Positions 11,128 through 20,776 are shown, counted from the stretch's first letter. The stretch is 64,000 nt of DNA from Archivesica marissinica (GCA_014843695.1 CM026398.1:42574166-42638165); one strand, 5' to 3'. A program made the numbers and translations. The notes: generated by a model not told the origin, from the letters alone.

Positions 11128-11754
11128 TCATAGATTCATGTTAATATTTAGCAGTTTTGTACATAACCTTCTTATTTTCTGTGCACATAATATGTCCGAT
11201 GGACAAGCAGTGTGAATAAAATACTTTCTACTAGTATCGGCATATCTGGGACAACACAACAAAACATGATATTCAGATACTGTAACATTTCTAGTACATA
11301 GTTTACATATACGATCTTGTCTGTCAAATCTGGCATATCTACCAAATTCTTTTTCAAGATTATGAGAACATATTCTAAAACGTGTTAGTTCTTTTCTTAA
11401 ATCATTGTTTATTATAACATCAAGGTATCGTTCATAAACAAACTCGGTTTTAAATTTTCTATAATAATCAAGTTTGGAGACCGTGTTAATAGCAGTGTTC
11501 CATTCATGATTAATAATGGATAGTATCAATATAAGTTTATTCTCAGTTGACATCAACCTGATGTATGGATCAATAAAACCTACCTTATTGTTAAACAGAT
11601 CATGTTGCAAATCATTATACATATGATATTCCAATAAAACATTGTGTTCATTTCCCCCTACAATCCATAATAAACACATACATTGATAACGTGTTGGCTT
11701 CACCAACAAAATGTTTTGGAATAGGATGAACAATATCAAAATTGGTGGTAACAT
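11128..11754 (-). pseudogene. Two LINE RT C-terminal fragments joined head to tail
   Basis: One open frame of 208 residues, but its content is chimeric. The distal half (11510-11128) reads LTRFRICSHNLEKEFGRYAR, RICKLC and EYHVLLCCPRYADTSRKYF, a complete LINE C-terminal Cys/His region. The first half (11754-about 11515) reads GGNEHNVLLEYHMYNDLQHD and then MSTENKLILILSIIN, which is the same kind of region from another copy. The first half is closely paralleled at 18495-18960. I read it as two truncated 3' ends in the same orientation that happen to share a frame, not as a functional protein. Confidence 0.7.
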
Positions 11755-12171
11755 TTAACTGAGTATAGTGCACATTGACATTGAAAACCTGTTCCTACAT
11801 TGCGGTCCTGCCTTAGCTACAGCCGACAGGGAAATGTGTTTATATGTGTATTTATTCGTCTATTGTCCCTATTACCGATTTAGCCTAAGTAATTGAAAGA
11901 CAAAACTTGTCAAGTATATCACATACTAAAGGCTTTTAAAACCTAATATGCGAGTTATATATATTGTATTGACTGCATGGAAGTTATACAACTTATTACC
12001 TTGGGAATTTTATAAATGTAATAATATTTAAATATTCCAAGCCATGTATCGGAAATCGTCATAGTTACTGCTACGCATCATTGGGACAGATACCACGTGA
12101 TCTCATCCTGTCATCTGACGAAGTCCACAATCATACCCGGGATAGAGACATACTCTTGATTAGATGCCAAC
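11755..12171 (+). other. Upstream region of predicted secreted-protein gene
   Basis: 11700-11815 is LINE-derived and matches 18890-19020. 11816-12085 has no match in the window. 12089-12150 (GATACCACGTGATCTC ... TACCCGGGATAGAGA) is shared with 19049-19110. The start codon of exon 1 follows at 12172. No convincing TATA box or initiator was found, so the promoter is not placed. Confidence 0.4.
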
Positions 12172-12214
12172 ATGAATAGGATTTTGTTGAGTTGGGCACT
12201 TGTCCTGATTTATG
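12172..12214 (+). CDS. Predicted secreted protein, exon 1 (signal peptide)
   Basis: ATG at 12172 opens MNRILLSWALVLIY, a short basic start followed by a hydrophobic run typical of a signal peptide. It ends in phase 1 at a strong donor, G|GTAAGA, at 12214/12215. The next exon in the model completes Ala and gives ASAI, so a signal-peptidase site near Y-A-S-A is plausible. The product would be exported or placed at the cell surface. The evidence is sequence only: signal peptide, donor, and phase match with all downstream exons. The short length makes a chance hit possible, but agreement with four later exons raises confidence. Confidence 0.6.
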
Positions 12215-12260
12215 GTAAGACACCATTTCTATTAACAAATGTTATAAAATGATTATATTA

Positions 12261-12414
12261 GTCAATATACAATACGTATTGTGTTGTTTTAATACTGTTT
12301 AATAAAATGTTATATAATGATTATATTAAGTATGTATGTTATTAGCTGGGTCGTGTTAGAATAGTCAATATACAATACGTATTGTGTTGTTTTAATACTG
12401 TTTAATAAAACGTT
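12261..12414. repeat. 103-bp tandem duplication in intron 1
   Basis: The block starting GTCAATATACAATACGTATT at 12261 recurs at 12364 almost unchanged for 50 bp (ATGTT versus ACGTT at the end). The intervening bases also carry a repeated TATAATGATTATATTA block. Confidence 0.8.
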
Positions 12415-12452
12415 TGTAAAACTTCGCTGTAATTGTTCTAATCTCTTTGTAA

Positions 12453-12513
12453 GGGAGAAGAACTATATAAGTTTTCTTTCATTCTAATCCAGTTCCGTCT
12501 ACTGTTGTTAAAT
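12453..12513. repeat. LINE 3'-end-like block, shared with 1087-1146
   Basis: GGGAGAAGAACTATATAAGT followed by TTTCTTTC, TTCTAATCC and CGTCTACTG matches the block after the LINE fragment at the left edge, in the same orientation. Probably a solo 3' end of that LINE family. Confidence 0.6.
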
Positions 12514-12594
12514 AAGATACCACATGGGCCAGTTACTTCCACTGAATACTCCCTAATGGTAGATAGGTCTAAGTAAGTGTACTCGTCCATTTTT

Positions 12595-13365
12595 AATAGA
12601 ACACTCAAATATGTCATACAATGTCATTAGAATCGTGTCGTAGCGACACAATTCTCATGAAATTCCATGACATATTTCAGAGTATTCGGTCGGCTGCAAA
12701 TAAGAAAATCACATTACGGAATTGGCGTATGCTACAGTTATGTGCACTATGTATATACTTTATTTAACCCAGCAGGCAAATAATTAAATACAAAAAAACA
12801 CATCAATAAGAAATACAATGGATATGTAACTCATCAAAATGAATGTTGCTTTTTGTACATTCCATAGCATATAATATATAGCAGTATAATAAAGTATTTT
12901 ATGGACATTAACATGGCGGTTAGAATTATGGTTCTACACATACTATTTAAGGAGATATCGCAATCTTAAATATATGCATATCTGGCATTTAGAGTACTAA
13001 CTTAAATTGTTATAGAAAATGTCAAATATTTTCAAAACCGTAATGAATTTATAATACATTATTGTAACCATGTCCATGCATTATAGAATGAAGGCGGTAT
13101 GCATGCTTAACATTGACTTGACTGGATGGCTAAATGATAGTCTTTAGACCCAGGTGGTTTTCATTCGGAGGTAATCTTTGGGTGTTAGCATTGTAATGTC
13201 ATAACGTAAAGATTGACAATGTTGTTAAGTGGATCTATTATTTTAATACTACAGCTATAGCTTCCGCCATAATCAGCACGCAGTCAACAACAGATATACC
13301 AACAGCAACGACGACACCAGGTATTGTTTCTTTGTATCATACTGGGCTATATTATTTATCTTATC
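12595..13365 (+). repeat. Tandem segmental duplication, copy 1 (contains exon 2a)
   Basis: Starts AATAGAACACTCAAAT and ends around TATTGTTTCTTTGTATCATA. It is repeated at 13404-14457. The first 200 bp are almost identical between copies, including a hairpin-forming GTGTCG TAG CGACAC. Copy 1 lacks the SINE present in copy 2 and so preserves the empty target site (about 12985-13010). Confidence 0.95.
13261..13320 (+). CDS. Predicted secreted protein, exon 2a (Thr-rich linker)
   Basis: 60-bp exon, phase 1 to phase 1, between acceptor CTATAG|C (13260/13261) and donor CAG|GTATTG (13320/13321). An alternative acceptor CTACAG six bases earlier keeps the frame. With the preceding G it reads ASAIISTQSTTDIPTATTTP, a Ser/Thr/Pro-rich stretch of the kind that is O-glycosylated in secreted or surface proteins. 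The symmetric phase means it can be skipped or duplicated without changing the frame, and the next duplication unit contains a homologous exon. Confidence 0.6.
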
Positions 13366-13820
13366 AGAATTAACGTTATCTTTAAGTCTTTGAAAATGCG
13401 GAGAATAGAACACTCAAATAATTTATGTAATACAATGTCATTAGAATCGTGTCGTAGCGACACAATTCTCATGAAATTCCATGACATATTTCAGAGTATT
13501 CGGTCGGCTGCAAATAAGAAAATCACATTACGGAATTGGCGTATGCTACAGTTATGTGCACTATGTATATACTTTATTTAACCCAGCAGGCAAATAATTA
13601 AATACAAAAAAACACATCAATAAGAAATACAATGGATATGTAACTCATCAAAATGAATGTTGCTTTTTGTACATTCCATAGCATATAATATATAGCAGTA
13701 TAATAAAGTATTTTATGGGCATTAACATGGCGGTTAGAATTATGGTACTACACATACTATTTAAGGCGATATCGCAATCTTAAATATATGCATGTCTGGC
13801 ATTTACTGTATATATCTTAA

Positions 13821-14093
13821 ATTAGTCCGCCTCCGTGGTCGAGTGGTTAAGGTCGCTGACTTGTATACCACTGTAACCTATCATCACTGATGGACACGGG
13901 TTCGAGCCCCGCTCAGACCGTGTCTTATTTATATGAAAAGTTGGCAGTTTCTTACGGAGGTTGGTGCACCCAAGTACTGGTTAACCGTTGGAGCCTGCCC
14001 AGGAAAGGTGTTATTAGGTAAACTGCCCGTCGGCGATATAGCCCAAAACACGGTGCTGATGCAGGCGTAAAACCCGAAATATAACATAACATA
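13821..14093 (+). mobile_element. Full-length tRNA-headed SINE with target-site duplication
   Basis: The head at about 13828-13920 has pol III promoter boxes (TGGTCGAGTGGTTAAGG as box A region, GGGTTCGAGCC as box B). The body then continues into GGTGCACCCAAGTACTGG (13963) and ends GCGTAAAACCCGAAAT with an ATAACATAACAT tail. It is flanked by ATATCTTAA at 13812-13820 and 14094-14102. The 3' half is the same as the SINE in the LINE at 5286-5417. The empty site is preserved in the duplicate segment. The head is tRNA-like (Leu/Ser-type start) but is not a functional tRNA. Confidence 0.88.
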
Positions 14094-14353
14094 ATATCTT
14101 AAGTTGTTATAGAAAATGTAAAATATTTTCAAAACCGTAATGAATTTATAATACATTATTGTAACCAGGTCCATGTATTATAGAAGGAAGGCGGTATGCA
14201 TGCTTAAGGCTAAATCTAGAGGCTAAATTATAGTCTTTAGACCCAGGTGGTTTTCATTCAGGGGTGATTTTTGGGTGTTAGCATTGTAATGCCATAATGT
14301 AAAGATTGGCAATGTTGTTAACTGGATCTATTATTTTAATGCTACATGTATAG

Positions 14354-14413
14354 CCTCCACCAATACCAACACGCAGTCAACAACAACTTTACCACCAGAA
14401 GCGACGACAACTG
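14354..14413 (+). CDS. Predicted secreted protein, exon 2b (Thr-rich linker duplicate)
   Basis: 60-bp paralogue of exon 2a with the same length and the same 1-1 phase, between acceptor TGTATAG|C (14353/14354) and donor CTG|GTATTG. With a preceding G it reads ASTNTNTQSTTTLPPEATTT. The alternative upstream acceptor of copy 1 (CTACAG) is CTACAT here and so lost. Both copies stay open despite substitutions, which argues that both are or recently were used, either together or alternatively. Confidence 0.58.
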
Positions 14414-14500
14414 GTATTGTTTCTTTGTATCATACTGGGCTGTATTATTATCTTATACATATATAAATATATAAATACGACATTACAGAATTTTAATTGT

Positions 14501-15120
14501 TACTTCATTAATGATAGTCGGATTTCATTAATGAATGTCAGATTTCATTAATGATAGTCGGATTTCATTAATGATAGTCGGATTTCATTAATGATAGTCA
14601 GATTTCATTAATAATAGTCAGATTTCATTAATGATAGTCAGATTTCATTAATGATAGTCGGATTTCATTACTGATAGTAAGATTTCATTACTGATAGTCA
14701 GATTTCATTAATGATAGTCAGATTCCATTAATGATAGTCGGATTTCATTAATGATAGTCGGATTTCATTAATGATAGTCATATGTCATTACTGATAGTCA
14801 GATTTCATTAATGATAGTCGGATTTCATTAATGATAGTCAGATTTCATTACTGATAGTCAGATTTCATTACTGCTAGTCAGATTTCATTAATGATAGTCA
14901 TATTTCATTAATGATAGTCATATTTCATTACTGATAGTCAGCTTTCATTACTGATAGTAAGATTTCATTACTGATAGTCAGATTTCATTAATGATAGTCA
15001 TATTTCATTAATGATAGTCATATTTCATTACTGATAGTCAGCTTTCATTACTGATAGTCGGATTTCATTAATGATAGTCGGATTTCATTAATGATAGTCG
15101 GATTTCATTAATGATAGTCG
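14501..15120. repeat. 20-bp minisatellite, 31 copies
   Basis: Unit GATTTCATTAATGATAGTCG with variants (ATGATAGTCA, CTGATAGTCA, ATAATAGTCA). 620 bp make exactly 31 units, with substitutions but no length change. It lies in the intron after exon 2b. Confidence 0.97.
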
Positions 15121-15927
15121 GATTGGTACAAGGTAATATTAATGGAGTTATTGTGATATATTGTTATATTTTAATATTTCTTTGTTACATGAAATATTAC
15201 CGCACTTTACAACACCGCTGTATGACTATGTCCCATTGTTTATATACTAGTATGTCGTGCTTTAAATCACAAAACTTCAAGTAAAGCGCCCATTAAATGC
15301 AAGTACAAATTTATGCATTTAGATTAGAATCGATTTTTGTTCTTCAATAGGGAAACTCATTTAGTGAAGCAAAATTCTCTTTTATTTTATTTGTGTACGT
15401 AGTGTTTTGCTGATTGTTGTTGCTGTGCAGACGATGTCCTTATTTGATACTTTATTGTCACCATCAGGGCTTCTAAGCTTTCAATTTGATCCGGGACAAA
15501 TATCGCCGAGACCTATTGAGTTGTCGGCAATGTTATACAAGAAAATGGGAGTCGTACATTTCTGTCTGTCCTTCCATTTCTTTTCCGGTATGAATCATCT
15601 AACATGGATTTTAATGAAACTTGTATGATGTGTTCGACGTGCGGACCCTTGTTCATCCCGGTTAGAGGTCCATAACCTTTTTATCAGCTTGATAAATTTG
15701 CAGTAACTTGCTACACATTTACTATTAAGACGATGTGCAGAGCGAAGACTTCAGTCATATCATGTCAAGACCTGAGTCACACTTGTTCAAATTGTTCAAA
15801 TTGCTATTGTTGTTCATTTAATATATGTGTCTATTTTCACAAAACGGCAATCAATTGCACCCCATGAAGATGACGTGCGAGAGCACACGTTTCACCAACA
15901 TGGATTCGAAGACAAGGTCGCACTTAA
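15121..15927. other. Intronic spacer, possible weak exon
   Basis: No supported gene. A stretch 15431-15590 sits between an acceptor-like TTGCTGTGCAG|A and a donor-like CCG|GTATGA and is open in one frame (TMSLFDTLLSPSGLLSFQF ...). It is phase 0 to 1 and does not match the phase-1 exons of the gene, so I do not include it in the model. The rest is AT-rich and featureless. Confidence 0.4.
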
Positions 15928-16419
15928 AGCGACACTACATCAGGGAAAACACAAATGTCTACAGAATGTATGTTCCTATTATATGGTATAATTGTTTTCC
16001 AAATATTTGCCTCAAATACTGAGTATTTCAACTAATAAACAAACGTCGTATACGCGGCTTGTTGATATAACAAACTAATATAAACATACATGCGTAATAC
16101 AACTAGTGTATCTTGAATACCACGATTTATGGTACAGATTTACCGTTATATCTCACATTTGTGCCTACTTATTTGTAGAATATTCTTAGTTAAATTATCT
16201 CTAAACGACATTATCTCGCGCTTAGTATTGACTCCGATGACAAACAAAAGTCAATTCAGGAGCATGGATGACAGTTATATGAAATCATACTTTCAATCCA
16301 CAAAAACACTGTTTATTGATTCAATGTTAGTGTTCGAATGTATTCAGAAGAATTTGAGGTAGCAATGCATTTATACGTGAAAAATGCATTTTATTTGCTT
16401 TTTGTGATGTAAAGTCGCT
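15928..16419. mobile_element. TTAA-flanked MITE (piggyBac-like)
   Basis: 492-bp non-coding element flanked by TTAA at 15924-15927 and 16420-16423. Left end AGCGACACTACATCAGGGAA; right end read inward AGCGACTTTACATCACAAAA, i.e. imperfect terminal inverted repeats with 12 of the first 14 bases matching. TTAA duplication is the hallmark of piggyBac transposition. The ends do not begin with the CCC typical of many piggyBac elements, so the superfamily assignment is tentative. No transposase is encoded. Confidence 0.75.
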
Positions 16420-16423
16420 TTAA

Positions 16424-17157
16424 GAGGTGAAAGACCAAATTGATGCTCTGAACGTTCACCTAGGCATACTTAATAAACTGCTTCCGTTATTTTATATTAG
16501 CACATATCAAACCTCTATGTAATTTATGATCACCAAACCATCAGAATGTAGGACATTCTATCTTTCCTGTTTTAGAACTGCATCTGGGGGATGTTCATCA
16601 CCTTCACTGATATCTATAATCGTATTATTTTTTCATCGACTTATTTTTGAAGAATGTTTGCATTTTAGAATTTAATATTACCAGGCATCCGAGTCATGAA
16701 TGTTAGAATGCTAGAACTGGAAAACCAGTAGTTTAATAAGCCGTGGTCCCCATAGTTACACCGGTATCGTTTGTTACTGTTGTAGTCATGCAGTTCTTTG
16801 CTTTTTAAATTCATGTGCCCCATTTATGTAGTGATACAAATTTTGCGTCATATATCTTTCTTCCGTTATGAGGGGTGATAAAAAGGTTTGTAGACGTACG
16901 ATATACCTGGTAACTTGTCCCATTGATATTTATTCTGTTATATGAGGGGTGATAAAAAGTTTATCAACTTACTAATGACCGGGTAAATCTTGTCCTGTGG
17001 ATATTTATTCTGTTATACTAGGGGTTAGCAAAACATGTGTGAACATGCTATATTTTGAATGTCTGTCGAAGACCAATACTAAAATGTTAATCAACAATGG
17101 ATTTAAACAGTCTTATACTTCAGAGTATGAAAAATCAACATGCACACTGACCACATA
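16424..17157. repeat. Spacer with a ~74-bp tandem repeat (2.4 copies)
   Basis: Blocks beginning GTTATGAGGGGTGATAAAAA occur at about 16865, 16937 and 17012, sharing CTTGTCC and GATATTTATTCTGTTAT parts. The remainder of the stretch has no recognisable feature. Confidence 0.75.
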
Positions 17158-17393
17158 AATAGTACTAAAATGTGGAAGTCGTAATAGCGCAGTAGTAGAT
17201 GCAACATGCCGGGAGTTCGAGCCTCCGCTTGAGCTGTTCCGAGTGTGCCCTTAGGAAAGGCATTTAAATTCCACATTGCCTCTTCTCTCTCCCTCATGGC
17301 GATGGATTACATCAGGAATGAGGTCTCGAGAGCGATTAATATAAGTTGTAAGAACTTGTTTCGCAATCGAGCTAAAATGAATGTGTATAAAAA
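17158..17393 (+). mobile_element. SINE, family A, copy 1
   Basis: A tRNA-like head (TAGCGCAGTAGTAGA, GGAGTTCGAGCCTCC) is followed by GAGTGTGCCCTTAGG, a conserved core GGCGATGGATTACATCAGGA and the tail ATTAATATAAGTTGTAAGAA ... CGCAATCGAGCTAAAAT. Possible 8-bp target duplication ACCACATA at 17150-17157 and 17394-17401. Three further copies occur at 17531, 19707 and 21466. Confidence 0.8.
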
Positions 17394-17530
17394 ACCACAT
17401 ATTAATGTCTAAGCACTAACGCCCATATTGTAACATTTCTATAGAGCCCTACAATATATTTACATGTAACACAACAGATATAGATATAATAATCGCATGA
17501 AATGCACACCGGTGCAACATATTAGATTCT

Positions 17531-17617
17531 CTCTCCCTAGTGGTTATGGATTCCATCAATGATTACCATAATTTGTTGGAACTTGTTTTGCAATCAAGCT
17601 AAAATAAATTGGTATAA
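17531..17617 (+). mobile_element. SINE, family A, truncated copy 2
   Basis: Only the 3' part: CTCTCCCTAGTGGTTATGGA through GGAACTTGTTTTGCAATCAA and GCTAAAATAAAT. More diverged than the other copies and missing part of the core. Confidence 0.75.
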
Positions 17618-18116
17618 ATAAAATATCAGTTAGCTTGTCTACGTCTTGTTCTCGGGAGGACAAATATCCACAAAGCATCAACACTGCATGCATCGTGCTG
17701 TATGGTCATATCCACAAAGCATCATGTACTGCATGCATAATGTTATATTAATCATTGACGCTAATTTGAACAATTTTGTAATTGCTGTGCATTTGAAGTC
17801 ATTTCTGTCAATACATGTGTGTTACCATTAGAAACAACACTATTTGGGGTACACACTTTAGAGGCCTAAAAAAAGTTTAAGCATATCACAACAGCATTTC
17901 AAGATTGTGTAATAAACAAAATTGTAGAGAACTCCAGAAATCGTGTGGAAACCCAATGCAGTTCTACAATCATCTAGAGACATGTCGCCAGCTCACTCAT
18001 TTTTAAATGGCACCAGATCACAAATTCCCAAATGGCCAATATGCACGAGAGAGGGAGAAACGCGCTGAGCAATGCCAACGTCACTGTCATGTAACGCCAC
18101 TGGCCCACGGTACATT
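17618..18116. other. Intronic spacer, nothing recognised
   Basis: AT-rich sequence. A short imperfect duplication (ATCCACAAAGCATCA at about 17668 and 17711, each followed by ACTGCATGCAT) is the only structure seen. Confidence 0.5.
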
Positions 18117-18468
18117 AAATGTGCAAAGAGCATAGCGTATGTATATATCAGCTGTCAAATGCATAGCGTATGTATATATCAGCTGTCAAATGTGCAAAGA
18201 GCATAGCGTATGTATATATCAGCTGTCAAATGTGCAAAGAGCATAGCGTATGCATATATCAGCTGTCAAATGTGCAAAGAGCATAGCGTATGCATATATC
18301 AGCTGTCAAATGTACAAAGAGCATAGCGTATGTATATATCAGCTATCAAATGTGCAAAGAGCATAGCGTATGCATATATCAGCTGTCAAATGTTCAAAGA
18401 GCATAGTGTATGTATTTATCAGCTGTCAAATGTGCAAAGAGCATAGCGTATAATTATATATATCAGCG
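18117..18468. repeat. 40-bp minisatellite, about 8-9 copies
   Basis: Unit holds GAGCATAGCGTATGTATATA, TCAGCTGTCAAATG and TGCAAA. The second copy lacks GTGCAAAGA; the last ends in an expanded TATAATTATATATA. Confidence 0.95.
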
Positions 18469-18494
18469 TGTTACCACTGAACTACAGATCCGTC

Positions 18495-19045
18495 TTTTAT
18501 CGTACATTATTAATAATGGGTAGTAAAAATATAAGTGTGTTCTCAGTTGACATTACCATGATGTTGGGCCTTATTTTTAAACAAATATTGTGGAAAGTAA
18601 TTATACATATGACATTCCAATAAAATATGGTGTTCGTTTTCCACCTCATTGCTAACAGGACACAAACGATCCTCAACAGGTAGGTTTTCATATCTTCCCG
18701 TGTCAATACGTAAGGGATGTACGTCACATCGGAATTTGCTGAAAGCGGCCGTGTGACACAAAGGAATGATCGGCTACAGTAATATGCTGTATGATATTCA
18801 GTTTTAAAAGTCTTGTAAGTACGTAGTTTGTTGTTTCTTTCTCCCTTTTCAATCCCTCCAATCCAAAATTGACATATCCAATAATAACGTTTCTAATATA
18901 TTTACAAACAAAACTTTTTGCAACAGGATGTACACTATCAAAATTGGTGGTAACATTTAACCAAGTGTAGGGCATATTGACATTGACAAACCTGTTCTTA
19001 CATTGCGATCCTGCCTTAGCTGCAGCCCACGCGGCTTTTTCAAAA
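18495..19045 (-). pseudogene. LINE RT C-terminal fragment, paralogue of 11515-11815
   Basis: The minus strand reads KFRCDVHPLRIDTGRYENLP, then ENEHHILLECHMYNYFP, the LINE C-terminal Cys/His region. Non-coding flanks at about 18890-19020 (TTGGTGGTAACATTTAACC, ATTGACATTGACAAACCTG) match 11700-11815 in the same orientation, so the two loci share an ancestor segment or are copies of one LINE. Several stops and frameshifts are present. Confidence 0.75.
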
Positions 19046-19048
19046 CGA

Positions 19049-19110
19049 GACCGATACCACGTGATCTCGTAGGATATGTGTAGTAGGACGCACTCGTACC
19101 CGGGATAGAG
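19049..19110 (+). repeat. Block shared with the region just upstream of exon 1
   Basis: GATACCACGTGATCTCGT through GTACCCGGGATAGAGA corresponds to 12089-12150. In this copy it directly follows the LINE fragment, while near exon 1 about 270 extra bases separate the two. Confidence 0.65.
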
Positions 19111-19172
19111 AGAGAGTTATTATTTGTCTTAATAATATTTAATAATAATTTCCCGTTAATATTGATATTATT

Positions 19173-19470
19173 ATAGACGGATCTGTAGTCCAGTGGTCAC
19201 ACGCTGGACTGGTAATCCAGGGATCGCAGGTTCGATCCCCCATCTGGCCCTAATAAAATTAACATTCTTTCAGATGGGACATTAAACCGAGGTCTCGTGT
19301 CGGTGCTATACACCGTGCACGTAAAAAACTCAGATGAGACTCTGGAATGGGGTCTCTGTCTGTATCATTGCACTATCCTCCAAACATCTAAAATTACTAA
19401 TCTCACCAGGAGGCGTCGCTCATATGGGCAACCGGTAGCGACGATAAATAAACGTAAAACATACACACAC
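19173..19470 (+). mobile_element. SINE, family B, with perfect 12-bp target duplication
   Basis: tRNA-like head at about 19176-19250 (TGTAGTCCAGTGGTCACACG, a CTGGA / TCCAG stem around loop CTGGTAA, GGTTCGATCCCC), body with GACATTAAACCGAGGTCTCG and CACCGTGCACGT, 3' end GGCAACCGGTAGCGACGATA and ACGTAAAAC. Flanked by ATTGATATTATT at 19161-19172 and 19471-19482. The T stem does not pair well, so this is a retroelement promoter rather than a working tRNA gene. Confidence 0.88.
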
Positions 19471-19706
19471 ATTGATATTATTGTTTTGAAATGTATCTTG
19501 GTCGGCTCTTGGGCCACTGTTAATGAAATGTCAACATACTCATTGATTCTCTATCATCCCATTCTCTACCATCCATTTGTTTACGTTTGATAGATTTTGT
19601 TAAATTGATTTAATGTATACAAGAATCATATCACTGTGAGATTACGGAAGCAGCACTCGTGTGTTCCATCTGCAATGTAGGACTTTTGACTTTTACTAAT
19701 CTGTAA

Positions 19707-19930
19707 TGGAAGTCGCATAACGCAGTGGAAGCGAAAGGGCGAAAGGTCCGGAGTCCGCACCCCGCTGGAGCAGATACGAGTGTGCCCTTAAGCAAGGCAT
19801 TTGCATTTAATTTCCACATGCCTGTTCTCTCTCCCTCGTGGCGATGGATTTCATCAGGAATGAGGTATCAAGAGTGATTAATATAAGTTGTAAGAACTTG
19901 TTTCGCAATCGAGCTAAATAAATGTGTATC
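19707..19930 (+). mobile_element. SINE, family A, copy 3
   Basis: GAAGTCGCATAACGCAGTGG head, GAGTGTGCCCTTAAGCAAGG, then TGGCGATGGATTTCATCAGG and ATATAAGTTGTAAGAACTTG through GAGCTAAATAAATGTGTAT. No clear target duplication. Confidence 0.8.
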
Positions 19931-20086
19931 AACTAAATACTAAAATCTACTTATTGAGAGTGAATGTGTATGATACCTGGCAAATCTAACATGACTGAAT
20001 TGTGTCTGTATACGCTAAGAAGGAATTTACTCTGCTTTAGTGCGAGGTGTCAAATGTGACGTCATGGTCTAGCATGTTTGCGTGTG

Positions 20087-20352
20087 TTTTACGTTTACGA
20101 TTTGTCCATATGAGCGCCACCTCCTGAAGAGATTAGTCATTTTAGATTTGTGTGCAATTATACAGACATTGTCCTCTGCTTCTTGTTCGTGCACGGTGTA
20201 AATCACAGACTCGAGACCTCGGTTTAAAGCCACATTAAAGTCACATCTGAAAGACTGTTAATATCATTAGGGTCAGACGTGGGATTGAACTTGCGATCCC
20301 TGGACTCGCAGTCCAACGTGTTAACCGCTGGACCTCTTACCAGTACCGTCTT
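20087..20352 (-). mobile_element. SINE, family B, inverted copy
   Basis: Reverse complement of the SINE at 19173-19470, more diverged. Diagnostic pieces on the plus strand are CCATATGAGCGCCACCTCCT, GTGCACGGTG, GAGACCTCGGTTTAA and GGGATTGAACTTGCGATCCC (reversed B box). Imperfect flanking TAGCATGTTTGCGTGT / TAGCATTTGTGT may be a decayed target duplication. With its partner about 0.6 kb away it can form a long inverted pair. Confidence 0.82.
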
Positions 20353-20776
20353 AGCATTTGTGTAGTTTTGTGACTCCATTCACGCATTCTAAAATAAAAC
20401 ATCAACTATTTTTGAGCTTTATAGATAGTTTGGTCATGTTAGAAATGAAATAGTATTTGTATATGCGTTATTTATGGTCGAATAAAACATGGGTTGTCGT
20501 TCCTAGCGCCTGAATTAACCATTTAGTCCTACGTCGTCAGACCTCCAAAAATATTCTATACGCCAATAGGAAACCGAAGGACAACTATTATTTCTTAATT
20601 ATAGTTGAATACAACTAGAAACTAGTTTTTCATATTACTATCCACCAACCTTTTATATTTAAGTTGTCATTTTAAATGCTTATTATTCCAAGCTACCCTA
20701 GTAGGTACAAACATTTGATGAAAGCGCGCTATCATATTTGGCAGTTAGATTTTTGTAACATGTTCGCCATATTGTT
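20353..20776. other. Intronic spacer, nothing recognised
   Basis: AT-rich; no open frame, repeat or splice-bounded exon that I can support. Confidence 0.5.

Larger units (their letters stand above)
13404..14457 (+). repeat. Tandem segmental duplication, copy 2 (contains exon 2b and a SINE)
   Basis: Second copy of the 0.77-kb block, enlarged by a SINE at 13821-14093. Exon 2b and its flanks lie near the right end. The copies differ by scattered substitutions, more in the right half than in the left, which suggests partial conversion of the left part. Confidence 0.95.

Noticed and set aside
13828..13920. Functional tRNA (Leu/Ser-like)
   Set aside because: The anticodon region is irregular and the sequence is the head of a SINE flanked by a target-site duplication.
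15407..15628. Extra exon of the secreted-protein gene (15431-15590)
   Set aside because: It has acceptor- and donor-like ends but enters in phase 0, whereas the neighbouring exons end in phase 1, and the phase-1 reading hits a TGA after four codons.
16129..16362. 77-codon ORF inside the TTAA-flanked element
   Set aside because: It shows no similarity to a transposase and the element is of MITE size; probably incidental.
19176..19250. Functional tRNA gene (Thr-like anticodon GGT)
   Set aside because: The T stem pairs poorly, no proper acceptor stem is found, and the sequence continues into a SINE body with a 12-bp target duplication.
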